Shown here: in pieces, positions 54,332 through 64,000 of the stretch
Numbering within the stretch: the stretch's first letter is position 1
Layout: each line of letters begins with the position of its first letter
Source: Agarophyton chilense
Taxonomy: Eukaryota > Rhodophyta > Florideophyceae > Gracilariales > Gracilariaceae
Direction: 5' to 3'
Length of the DNA stretch: 64,000 bases
Assembly: GCA_030374765.1 (NCBI GenBank)
Contig: JARGXX010000105.1
Span: forward strand, 1,860,001 to 1,924,000
Program-made: the position numbers and the translations under genes
The notes under the pieces: model-generated
The model's database searches: none
Told to the model about the DNA's origin: nothing
The model's input: only the letters and a program-made list of their open reading frames with translations

Positions 54332-56775
54332 TGGCCGAACCCAAGCTGCAATCGGAGGGCCAATTGATACCCATGACCTTGAAGGTGGAAGAGAACACGT
54401 CACAACCAGGTCCGGTTTGTCATATGAAGTACAACAACTATAAAGTACGTGCTTCAATGTGTTTCTCCGATCGTCTGGCGGTTCTGGTCACCTGCGTGCT
54501 GGATACAGGGGCCGGCCCAAACTTCCTGAACTCCCGCGTCATACCTGAGGCGATACTTCGGAACTTGAGCCAACCTCCCGACAACAACCCACTGGTGGAT
54601 GCAAATGAGCGCCCATTACACCTTCGGGGTATGCTCACCACTGTGGTGCAGCTCGGACACCTCAAGGTAGGACTGTAATTCTTTGTTGTCGACCGTTTAC
54701 AAACAGACTGCCTACTAGGTACGAACTTCATCGACAGATATGTCAAAGCAATCCTTTATGGTTCCCATACCGTCGCCCTACCTCATGGGGGACTAATTGC
54801 CATTTTAGGTAGTACGGAAACCAAACGGGGATGGTTCGTCAAACCGAAGAAGACTATATCCACCGAAACGGTCTCCAACAAAGTGCGCATTCCCAAACAT
54901 GTTGTTATCCCGCCAATGCACCAAATATCGGTACCGGTGTCGTGTGCGACCCCCGGGCTGGTCATATTACAAAACCATCCGAGGTTAGCACATCGACACC
55001 TCACCTTGATGGCCAACGGGATTGTCGACAACATCCCAAATCAACCCGTTAAGGTGTGTCTCAGCAATTTCAGCAGTCATGACGTGAGGTTGCCGAAAAA
55101 TACCAATGTTGGCATCACACTACCGGCACAACAAGGGTTCTTCACCGTAGCTCACGCTGATATCGGCGAGGTCGCCTTCGATAAGGGATGGGGGTGCGCA
55201 AATGCGTCAACAACCACAAGGGTATCGATAAATACCAACTTGGAAGCGAAGGTAACCGATAAGGTATCGGTAGACAAAGAAGAGAAACCGGACCCTGAGA
55301 GGCAATGGCACAGTCCAGATCGGTGAAGAAAACGGCCAATTGCGGGCCGTATTATCGACCTTCTGGAGGAGTTCGAAACCATGTGGTCAGGCCATCTGGG
55401 CCACATTGAGGCCACACAGCATCGCATCGAGCTCCTCCCTGACTCGAAGCCGACTTACCAGCAACCATACCGAGCCAGTCCGAAGGCGAGAGAGAAAGAA
55501 CTCAAAGAAGTGTAGCGAATGCTCCAAGAAGGTGTTATTGAACCAGCCAACTCAGATTGGGCTAGTCCCATGGTTCTGGTGCAGAAGAAAGGGGATATCC
55601 GTATGAGGTTCTGTGTGGACTACAGGAGGCTCAATAGCGTGACCATCAGGGATTCGTACCCGATACCTAGAATGGATGAGTGCATCGACTCCTTGGGAGA
55701 TGCGCAGATATTCATCACGTTGGATGCCAATTGTGGATATGGGCAGGTACCCGTAGGTGAGGAAGATCGAGACAAAACGACCTTCACGTGCCATGCAGGT
55801 TTGTTTCGCTTCAAGCGGATGCCTTTCGGTTTACGCAATGCTCCAGCCACCTTTCAAAGGGCGCTGGACATCATCCTTTCGAAGGTTAAATGTACAACCG
55901 CCTTGGTATACATCGATGATGTAACCATCTATTCCAGATCGGTAGAAGAGCATTTTGCACACGTACGCACCGTACTAACCCTTCTAGCTGAGGCGGGGGT
56001 AACGCTGAAGCTACGCAAATGCGTCTTCTTTACCAGCACGGTTGAATACCTGGGCCACATCATAGGCCCTGGTTCCCTAGAGGTTGCGCCAAGCAACATT
56101 AGAGCCGTATAGGAGGTCAAGTTGCCACGATCCCAGACTGACGTACAATCCTTTATAGGTTTATATAACGTCTATCGTCGCTTCGTGAAGGGATTCGTGA
56201 AAATAGCGGCTCCCCTCAACAAGAAGCTCCAGAAAGGTGAACCTGAACGGTTTGAGAATCTATCGAACGAAGAAATGGACACCTTTGAGGAATTGAAACG
56301 AGCGCTGTTGTCGCCGCCAATCTTAGCGCTACCGAAAACAGGTCTACCATACACGCTGGATACAGATGCATCCCATGCCCATATTGGTTGTTGTTTCATG
56401 CAGGAGCAGCACAACGGAGACAAATTACCTATAGGATACTGGAGCCGCGCTATGAATGAGGCGGAGCAGAACTACACGGTAACCGAGAAGAAATGGCTAG
56501 CAGTAGTGTGGAGCATGTTTATGCTCGGCCCATACCTTTATGGTGAGCGCTTTTCGTTTGGCACGGACCACGGCGCCTTAAGGTGGATCCTTAGACTCGC
56601 AGATGCGTCTGGTAGAATTGCCCGTTGGAGGTTGAGACTGTCGGAGTTTGAATACGACGTACAGTACCGTCCAGGTATCAAGCACAACATAGCTGACGCT
56701 ATTTCACGCATAAACACCTCTAAGTTAGAGACAGAACCGGTGGACGATGATATCCCTTGCTTTTTGGTGTCATAA
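54331..56775 (+). pseudogene. pol: Protease, reverse transcriptase and RNase H region of element 2
   Basis: In order: VLDTGAGPNFLN (aspartic protease), SPMVLVQKKGDIRMRF, FRFKRMPFGLRNAPATF and YIDDVTIY (reverse transcriptase), then YTLDTDASHAHIGCCF (RNase H). The order and motifs are those of gypsy pol. Broken. Confidence 0.8.
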
Positions 56776-56835
56776 AACCAAGATGGTACCGGCGAACACC
56801 TACAAGGATGTTGGGACTTACCTCAAGAAGGTGCT

Positions 56836-58074
56836 TTGCGAAACACCGACATGGCAACGCAGATACTGACCCTAGAGGAAACGAACGTCATGCCCGTAAC
56901 CCGAGAGGAATTTCTACGAGAACAGGCCCAGGATGCGTACTGCAGAACCCTGGCTGACCAAATTGGTTTCAAAGGATCACCGTTCGATGTGGACCACGAT
57001 GGGTACATCGTGAGAAGGTCAACTTTAGATGGTAGCGTCCAAAAGGTGGTTCCGAAGGCACTGCACCCGAGAGTCTTGTATCTCGCGCACTACCCGCGAC
57101 TATCGGGACACCCCTGTGCCACCAGGATGTATTACACCTTGAGGCAACAGTTCTATTGGCCTTATTTGGCCCATGATGTCTATACCTTTTTAGGTCAATT
57201 CGATTCTTGTGTTCGTACCCGCGGTGGTATTCGAAAGCATCGAAAGTACCTCAATCTGTTTCCAGCAGCGGGTCCACTGGAGTTTGTTGCGATAGACCTT
57301 CTAGGACCACTTCCAAAAACCAAGAAAGGGTATTAGCACAATCTATTGATCACCGACAGGTTCTCGAAGCTCACGAGAGCGATACCTCTAAAGGAGACGA
57401 AGTCAACCACGCTGGCGATCGCGTTTCTCAACAATTGGGTCTACCCGTATGGTGCACCACTGTACCTACTTACCGAAAGTGGTTCAAACTTGGCATCGAA
57501 GTTCTTCGAAGCAGTCTGTAACCTCTTGGGTATCAAGCACTATTTCACTACTGCCTACCACCCGCAGACGAACGGACAGGTCCAGCGCTTTAACCACACA
57601 TTGGTATCAAGGCTACGACACTATACGGAAGAGCACCAAACTGGGTGGGATGAGCTGGTGCAACCGCTCACCTACTCCTATAACCTTCAGGTACACCGGT
57701 CAACGCAGAGCACTCCCTTTGAGTTGGTTCTTTCGCGACACCCCCCAGGTATTGTAGTGCAGGGAGATCATACCACCAGCACTGCAGCGGGTGCACTGAC
57801 CCCTGCCCAGGTCAAGCGGAATACCCTTGTGAGGGTGAGGAGGGCTCTCAAACATGCAGAGAGCCGCCTCACTGCAGCCCAGAAGCGGTACAAGGCCGAC
57901 TACGACCGTAGGGTAACCAAAGTGGTCTCTGTATCGTCGGGACAATATGTCTACATAGACAACCCACCTTCAGGTAAAAGACCACGACCGGGTGATGAAG
58001 CGGACGATGAAGCTATTGATAGAGATATCAATTCGAAGCTTCTACCCAAATTATTGGGACCTTATAAGGTATAG
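56836..58074 (+). pseudogene. Integrase region of element 2
   Basis: A His/Cys zinc domain (HPRVLYLAHYPRLSGHPC, then C-x2-C-like FDSCVRTRGG) and a catalytic core with LLGPLPKTKKGY, ITDRFSKLTRAIPLKE, LTESGSNLASKFFEAVC and AYHPQTNGQVQRFNHTL, plus the basic C-terminal part. It inserts the DNA copy into host chromatin. Broken. This part is not recognised in element 1. Confidence 0.8.
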
Positions 58075-58429
58075 AACGCGTCAGACCACATCGTTACGGT
58101 TGACCAGGACGGAATACCGAATACGATATCAATTGACTGTATTACGGTAGCACCTCAAACGGTTCAACATCGCATGGAGGCTGGCATCTCAGCCCGAGAA
58201 CCCAGAGCGGTAGCTCTGCGCACTCGACCCTCGGAGGACCCCACCCCAATTGAGGTGAATGTTGAATTGAAACGGGATGGTCCGGATTACATCCCTCTAA
58301 CAGGGACAGAAATGGAACCTCAAACGGAAACAGCGGAAGCTCCCGACCTGGCTCCCACGCACGAAGCTCCCAACTCGGAGCATATGAACCCTCGAGGTGG
58401 CGTTCCCCCGAAAGATCAGGACCAAACCT

Positions 58430-58600
58430 CGGAGGAATTTCCCGTTGACCGTCTTGTGGGCCACAGGCGAACCTACAATAGTTTGAAGTACACCGTCAGG
58501 TGGTACGGCTGGTGCCCAGAAGAGGACACCCTCGAACCCCCAGCCGCAATACCCCCACACTTCCGTACCAGGTATTGGCGCCGTCGCAAGGAGCCGATGC
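58430..58600 (+). other. Chromodomain of element 2
   Basis: EEFPVDRLVGHRRTYNSL, then YTVRWYGWCPEEDTLEP and HFRTRYWRRRKE match the element 1 chromodomain and the fold's strand and helix pattern. It assigns the element to chromoviruses. Confidence 0.78.
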
Positions 58601-58774
58601 CTGCAGACGGCTAACCTTAGACCTTCGTGGTACTCATGCCTAAGGAAGGGGGAGAAAAGACGTCGTTTTCCGCAGAAGGTGGACGCATATGCGTGTCAGA
58701 CTACCTACAAGGGAGGGCACGAAAGAACAACCAAATGTAACAGTAGAGGAAACAAGAAGAGACAACAATTTACT

Positions 58775-61294
58775 TTAAGAAGGACCTGTCGGTTTAGGAG
58801 CAATGGAATCAGGAATACCAGTGTTATTGACTACCCACGGAGGAAACTCCTCGGAAATGCTAGGAGCCATCGACCTAAGAGGTAGCGAAGGAGCGGTAGC
58901 CCCGCCACTGGGGAGAGGAGTCGAAACCAAAAGAGGATGAATGAAAGGAACCGCTGGAGCAGGTTGCAAAAGCGCAGGGTTCAAGTTGGCACCTAGAAGA
59001 GGATCTGTCAAAGGATCAGATGGCGCAGCAGCAGAGATACTTGCCAGATTGGCAACCTGACGGGTGGCCAGTTGGTACATGTTCAACTGGAACTGATTCC
59101 GGAACTCCCCAAGTTGGTTCAGCGCCTTCATGTATTGCGCATGGCGCGGCAGAAAACCTTCAAGGATCGTTAATGCACCAGCCACGGAGGTAGGTCCGGC
59201 TCTCTGAAAGTTGGTGACGCAAGACTGGCGAATTCGAGCCAGCAAACCGACCACGGCCGGAGAATCCATCATAGGTTGAGGCGGAGGACGATCAATACCC
59301 GCAAACAGAGGTCTAACCGGACCAGCAACCCGCGAGGAGCTCAGTTGAGTAGGAGTCACACCCGTAGGGGTAGGCGACTTACGACCTTGAGGTAACGGCT
59401 CGGACGGGAAGAGACCAGCAGAACGACCAACTGGTGTCTTCACAGTACCGTGATAAGGTTCGGGGCTCGCGAGAGCTCCATAAACAGGAGGCTTCCCAGG
59501 ATAATATTGGGCGTGGCGAGGCACAATCTCCCAAGTTGCGGGATCGAAAGCCACCCAACCTTGATGGGAATTCCAATGGTAATACTTGTTCTGCTCGAGT
59601 TACGAGTCCAAATCCTTCACGGTATAATCGGTCCCCTCCACGATGTTCTCGTAACCAAATCGGGTAATATCCTGGACAACCCTCGGAGGTATGAAGAAGA
59701 TGCGAACTACAGGTTGAACACCATCTCGGTATATATCAGAATCGGGATTGCGACAATTCCAATCGATACCATAACGGGCGGCCTCCAGAGCCAGGATGGC
59801 AACCAACACGGTCCACTCCGACAAGGCAATCGACCAAATGAGGTATTACCGCTCTAGGTTCCGGGAAATCTGACTCCCGAAGTACGCCAAGACCGGCAGA
59901 GTGAGCACGCTCAGTGATAACGGAACCTCATAGGACTCTTACCACTCTGGTCGAAGCACGTACCAATCGCGTCTATCCTTCGTAGGTTGTGAGAAGTACT
60001 CGACGTTATGAAACATATGCATAACGAGAGTGTACGAGTTGCGAGTGCGAACGCGACTTTCCGTTGCTGCATCCTCGCCCCACCTACTGCAGTCAGCCCA
60101 ATTGATAGTGGTGAAAGGCCGATTCAGGTAAACCAAGTCAGGTGAAACCGGAAGGTAAGTCTCTGGAATAGACGGGTACTGGAACACTTGCACCACCAAT
60201 CGACGGTAATAATCCAGCTCCGGTTCGATGCGCCCATACAGCAAGTCGCTCGGATATATCGGCGGGATGAAACAACTCAAAGGTGTATGACGCGGCCGAC
60301 TCTGGTAACATTCCAGTCGACCCTGACGAGGTTGAGACTCTTGGTCCCGTTTCTTCAAAAGCAATGGAACGGAGCGAAGGCGCTCGCAGTCCCAACGGGA
60401 CAAACCCAAGTAGGTATCAAATTGTGATATGGTAAGAGCTGCCGGCAACGACTAATTCCCTACCGCCACGGGCCGATCGTGCTTCAACAGGTCATTTTTC
60501 GTCACCTGGTCGAAGGAAATACCAAAAGGTCCATACTGACTCGTCGTCCGGTTCGCCGCACCGAACGCGAGATTGTGAGCCCAATTGGTTTGGGTCGTCG
60601 AAGGAAGTCCACCACGGCGCTGGTACGGGTCAGCTGGAGTCCCAGAGGAGAACTCAGTCGCAGGGACAGGCATACTGCGAAACCCCATGTAGGTAGGCGT
60701 TCGCGAAGTCGAGCGAGTTACCCTCTTGGTAATACCACTGCGTCCACGGCCATGAGATAAGCCGCTAGCTGACATGGTTTAGAAGGCAGTAGCTCGAACC
60801 GACGAACGAGGTGATGACTCGACCTCCACCGCTGCGGTGAACACCGGCGGGTATTCATCCTTCTGAAGTAGAGCCTCCTCGGTCCGTTCTGAGGAGACAA
60901 ACAACGGATCCAACCCTTCCGGTAGTACCGACACCGACCTTTCGGGTACAACAGTAGCCAGCGTGCGGTCGCGAGCGGGTCCAGACCTTTGAGGTATCGT
61001 GGAACGGGACCGATCCGACCTTAAAGGCATAACTGAAGGGGTATCAATCCCCTCGGAATCGCCAACTTCTTCAACCTCGATGGTAACCGGCATCTCGCGT
61101 CTCTCGAGCGCTGGTGCTGCTTGTGGGGACGACCCACCCCTTTGAGGTATCGGTGACGAATCCACGATGCGGCGCGAGGTGCACCGACGTGGTACCGAAT
61201 GGGTTCGAACGCATGCGCGGAGGCGGCGCAATCCTGTGATTACCTTGAGGGTAAACCGGAATGCAAAACCGGAAAACGGTCGCGTAGTTACCAA
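58775..61294 (-). pseudogene. Antisense coding region of element 2
   Basis: Reverse-strand protein-like sequence between the chromodomain and the 3' LTR, in the same position as the antisense ORF of element 1. Shared features are an aromatic/helical block followed by RIFFIPPRVVQDI (element 1 has RIWYIPPMLRTI), then GWVAFDPATWEIV (element 1: NWVYYNPFEGVRI), and a Pro/Ala-rich end. A further Ser/Arg/Pro-rich frame lies at 60779-61294. Broken in a few places. Function unknown; not envelope-like. Confidence 0.6.
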
Positions 61295-61919
61295 CGGAGC
61301 CGCTCAACACCAATAAGGTCTCACGACAGGAAGCTTCCACCACGGACCCAGGCCAACACCTCAATGGTTGTATCGACTCATGCTCTGGCCCGACCGGCGC
61401 CACGAGTCAATCCTTACAAGGTAGGCGAAACCTGAAAGGTCGAGCAGCCAGGAAACCTTCAGGGAAAAGCCGGACAGCACGGTTACGGTCGCGACAACGC
61501 CAAGTAAGGGCAGCACTACCTGAAGGGTTGTCGTGTCGTGGGAACGACCAGGCAGGACGGCGCTGCGCAGGGACCTAGGAGGGGAATGAAGTTGGAGTAA
61601 CCGGGAAGGATGCGATACCAACTCGGTTAGACAGTGGGCGATGTGGAAGCAGAATCGCAAGCAAGCAGGACCACAACCGAAAAGGTGTCTGCAAGGGCGT
61701 TAGTTACCCTGCATCGCCCTCATACCAGTCCCTACCTGAATTTTTGTCGCTCAAATTGGGCGCAGACGTCGTCGCACGCCCTCCCTAACCGATACTGGCG
61801 TCGCGTTCTGAACATCAAGGGATCGCGCGTCGTGCACAGACACCACTATGATGCCTGCGGCGCTGTCGCTCGCTACCACTTTATGGTGTGATGGAAGCAG
61901 ACCTGGGGCGTGCCTCACG

Positions 61920-61934
61920 GGTAGGAAGGGGGTC
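61920..61934 (+). promoter_or_regulatory. Polypurine tract of element 2
   Basis: GGTAGGAAGGGGGTC immediately before the 3' LTR, the expected place for plus-strand priming. Confidence 0.7.
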
Positions 61935-62568
61935 TGTCGTATAGTGGCAGAAGCGTTGACCCTTGAGGTTGTCAATATCCTACACTGACCTTGTAGGTGA
62001 TGGATGCGAGGAATCATCGGCCATGCAGCTCCGGGAGAGCTACCATATAGGTGTTGTCAGCCACGTGTATTGTTGACATGTACCTTCTGGTTGAGTAATT
62101 GTTAGTCCTTGTAATTTTAATTATATATAGTTTAGTACAGTAGTGGAGTGGCCACCTGGCACTGTAGCCAGTGCTGGCCAGGTCTCTGACTCTAGGTCAG
62201 AGACCGTGCCTTGCTGGCACCTCCCTGGTGATCTGGAGAGTGCAGTCCACTACATATAGAGAATTGCACTTCCCCCATCCTTATCTGATAAAGACAGGCA
62301 TCATTTGGGTCACGACTATACCTTTTGGTTCATCGTTTCTTAACTACCACACAGGCTTTCCCGCGCGTCGACGCCTACCATCGTTCACTAACACGGTATG
62401 GGCTAGTCGCCCCGCCGTTTGCCCCTGCGGGTTTTCACGGTGCCCTGTTACCATCGAGGTTTACTACGTCTACCTTTTACGGTTGAGCGTCAACACGCTC
62501 CCTACGGTTGAGCGTCACTACGTTTCCGACACAAGACAGTAGCATACCCCAGAGGTGATTGTACGACA
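61935..62568 (+). repeat. 3' LTR of element 2
   Basis: A 634-bp LTR, TGTCGTATAG...GTGATTGTACGACA, followed by CAGAA (62569-62573). Its ends form a perfect 7-bp inverted repeat TGTCGTA/TACGACA. About 41 differences from the 5' copy. Confidence 0.92.
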
Positions 62569-62573
62569 CAGAA

Positions 62574-62999
62574 ACATTCAATCATCGTAGAGTATCGCGT
62601 ACCAAACGTATGTTCTAGGTCTTAAAAAGTGCAGGCAGAGAATAAACGACGCAGAAAGAGGCAGCATGCTATTATACTTTCGCATCTGTAGCGGTTACGC
62701 CTGGTTGCAGCCGAGCCCCATCCCATTTCTTGAGCCACTTTCCCGATATTCTCCTTCCTGAATCGAAAATCGTGAAGATTGTGCTGCTGAAAGTAACTGT
62801 TGCAGTTGAACGAGTAGGGGTAAATGAAGTTCGCTCTTGCAGTCAGATGAACTGCATATGGTCTTCCTTTTCTCACCCTCATCCACATCCCCACCAGTAC
62901 CTCCGTAAGAACATCCCCAGTAGTTGCTTGCAGAGATCTCTTCCTATTCTTATGCCGCTCAATGGCGCGGACCACATTGAAGTCACCTTTTCGTACCAT
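62574..62999 (-). pseudogene. Harbinger (PIF) transposase, N-terminal part
   Basis: From an ATG at 62999, reverse. HDFRFRKENIGKVAQEMG and then IIACCLFLRRLFSACTF match the N-terminal FRF.KEDI..L......CILLRRL.YP helical region of Harbinger transposases. After a TAA at 62622-62624 the same frame gives DLEHTFGTRYSTMIECF, equal to the family's DLE..FGRS.S...EIFW. It stops at the CAGAA duplication and resumes in phase at 51334. Upstream of 62999, another reverse frame (APWYEKVTSMWSAPLSG, at 62879-63124) could be part of the same gene. Confidence 0.75.
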
Positions 63000-64000
63000 G
63001 GTGCCTCGTCCAAATCATTTACGGTCTCTATGAAAAAGACGTCTTGGCGCTGAAATCGAAAGCTGCGCCAACATGTATTTCGGTGATTGGATAGACGGCG
63101 CGCTACATGGCCGTGGGAACTCAATGCAGATAACTCTGTCGTTTTGTTTGTTGCAAAAAGTTATGTGCTTTGTTCATGAAAAGTTGCGCGCAAAACGAAA
63201 ATCGCAGCGCCATTTCACTTAGGATTTCAGGTTCTTGGGCATGAATTGGTTTCAATTGCTGATCATAACATTGTACGACTGCACCGGGTTGTGAAGGAGC
63301 AACGATTACGGTTGAGTTCTGTAAGCCGCCAGGGCTTGAGGTATCTTACAAACGCCACGTGGACTGGCCGACCTCAGCTAGACTTATTGAGATTTTTGTT
63401 TTATTTAGTTTGATAGAATAGCCTTACAGTGCAAGGGAGATTACAGCGCATCGCCATTGATAGATACTTGGCTCTAGTGACACCTCTCCCTTAGAATCGG
63501 GTAGGTACCGTTAGGACACTAAATTTCCACCTAAGGTACATTAGTTCCACCAATTGTTCTTCAAGCCATCGTTTCCGTATCTCTGAGTTGTAGGACTACG
63601 CATTAAACGCGCGCCCGTTGCAACAAGTACTCTGGGAGTGCCACCGCCAAGGATACGGACCTTAGAACCCGCTCTACCACGCTATCTCAGGTTGAGACCA
63701 GTATACTGACCCACCAGTCATTGCGTGACACGGGTGGAATGAATTGATTGGGCACCTTTCCTTAGATTGGAGCGCTGAGGTGGATCATGGGCTTAGATTG
63801 GACAGTGGCGGGGTTGAGGCGGCGGCATCGTTACTGGCTGACTGTGTTGAGCGTCGATGGTTTCGTGGAAGTATGGCCAGTGGCAGGCACTCGTGTAGCG
63901 GCGGTGACTTCCGCTAGGGAGCGGGTGTGCTTGACGGCTGTGTGCTTGACGAAGGGCATAGAACATACGACCGCAGACGCAGAGGGCTTTTGAGACGGCG
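63000..64000. other. No gene recognised
   Basis: Apart from the possible Harbinger extension to 63124, no recognisable coding. The last 220 bp are GC-rich with an open forward frame (63787-63993) from an ATG; 68 codons with no motif I know. Confidence 0.4.

Larger units (their letters stand above)
51340..62568 (+). mobile_element. Ty3/gypsy chromovirus (element 2), older
   Basis: An 11.2-kb forward-strand element. It has 634-bp LTRs (TGTCRTA...TACGACA), a 5-bp target duplication CAGAA at 51335-51339 and 62569-62573, a primer-binding site at 51977-51992 and a polypurine tract before the 3' LTR. Parts in order: gag, protease, reverse transcriptase, RNase H, integrase, chromodomain, then antisense coding sequence on the reverse strand. 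All parts are present but it is broken, with roughly ten or more breaks. I count about 41 differences between the LTRs (6.5%), about five times element 1, so it is proportionally older. It splits a Harbinger transposase gene. Confidence 0.9.

Noticed and set aside
62171-62542. Open frame inside the element 2 LTR (also 51576-51806)
   Set aside because: Present in both LTR copies with different lengths and no coding bias; part of the LTR.
63595-63690. tRNA-like string on the reverse strand (TAGCGTGGTAGAGCG)
   Set aside because: The A-box-like part is good, but the anticodon and T arms do not pair and the B-box match is weak.
1-64000. CRISPR arrays, rRNA genes, prokaryotic operons
   Set aside because: No regularly spaced repeats with unique spacers, no rRNA-like conserved sequence, and the content is plainly eukaryotic.

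Overview
This is 64 kb of eukaryotic nuclear DNA dominated by transposable elements, most of them decayed. Base composition is mixed, the few whole host-like genes are single-exon, and no intron is needed to explain any open frame. The mix of chromoviral Ty3/gypsy, Ty1/copia with an extra Tudor-like domain, Plavaka/CACTA-like, Harbinger, pogo-like and Tc1/mariner elements, together with intron-poor genes, fits a repeat-rich alga such as a florideophyte red alga. That is an inference at roughly even odds; a fungus or another alga is not excluded. No rRNA, convincing tRNA or CRISPR array is visible.

Layout. 1-1080: nothing recognised. 1081-2110: pogo/CENP-B-like transposase remnant. 2110-7971: a decayed Plavaka/CACTA-like transposon with a forward transposase and a convergent reverse-strand second gene. 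8910-10000 (reverse): decayed gene with a GRF-like zinc-finger signature. 13735-17190: decayed gene for a Ser-rich repeat protein with a membrane segment and a VWA domain. 17190-17984 (reverse): polytopic membrane-protein gene cut off by a Ty3/gypsy chromovirus. 17985-28358: that chromovirus (element 1), with 913-bp LTRs about 98.7% identical, a 5-bp target duplication and an intact 618-codon antisense ORF. 29968-31529: Tc1/mariner copy with terminal inverted repeats. 34737-42381: a dispersed family of small secreted cysteine-containing proteins (three intact genes and one fragment). 44440-45240: possible MULE-like remnant. 45250-49642 (reverse): copia-like fossil. 50690-51334 and 62574-62999 (reverse): two halves of one Harbinger transposase pseudogene, split by a second, older chromovirus (element 2, 51340-62568; 634-bp LTRs about 93.5% identical, target duplication CAGAA).

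How the parts relate. The two chromoviruses are of one lineage: they share the same 16-nt primer-binding site, related gag and pol, a C-terminal chromodomain, and related antisense ORFs between the chromodomain and the 3' LTR. The most interesting host-like content is the secreted cysteine family, which matches nothing I know. The DNA-transposon genes decay mainly by in-frame nonsense changes with long unbroken frames, which suggests C-to-T/G-to-A mutation pressure on repeats.
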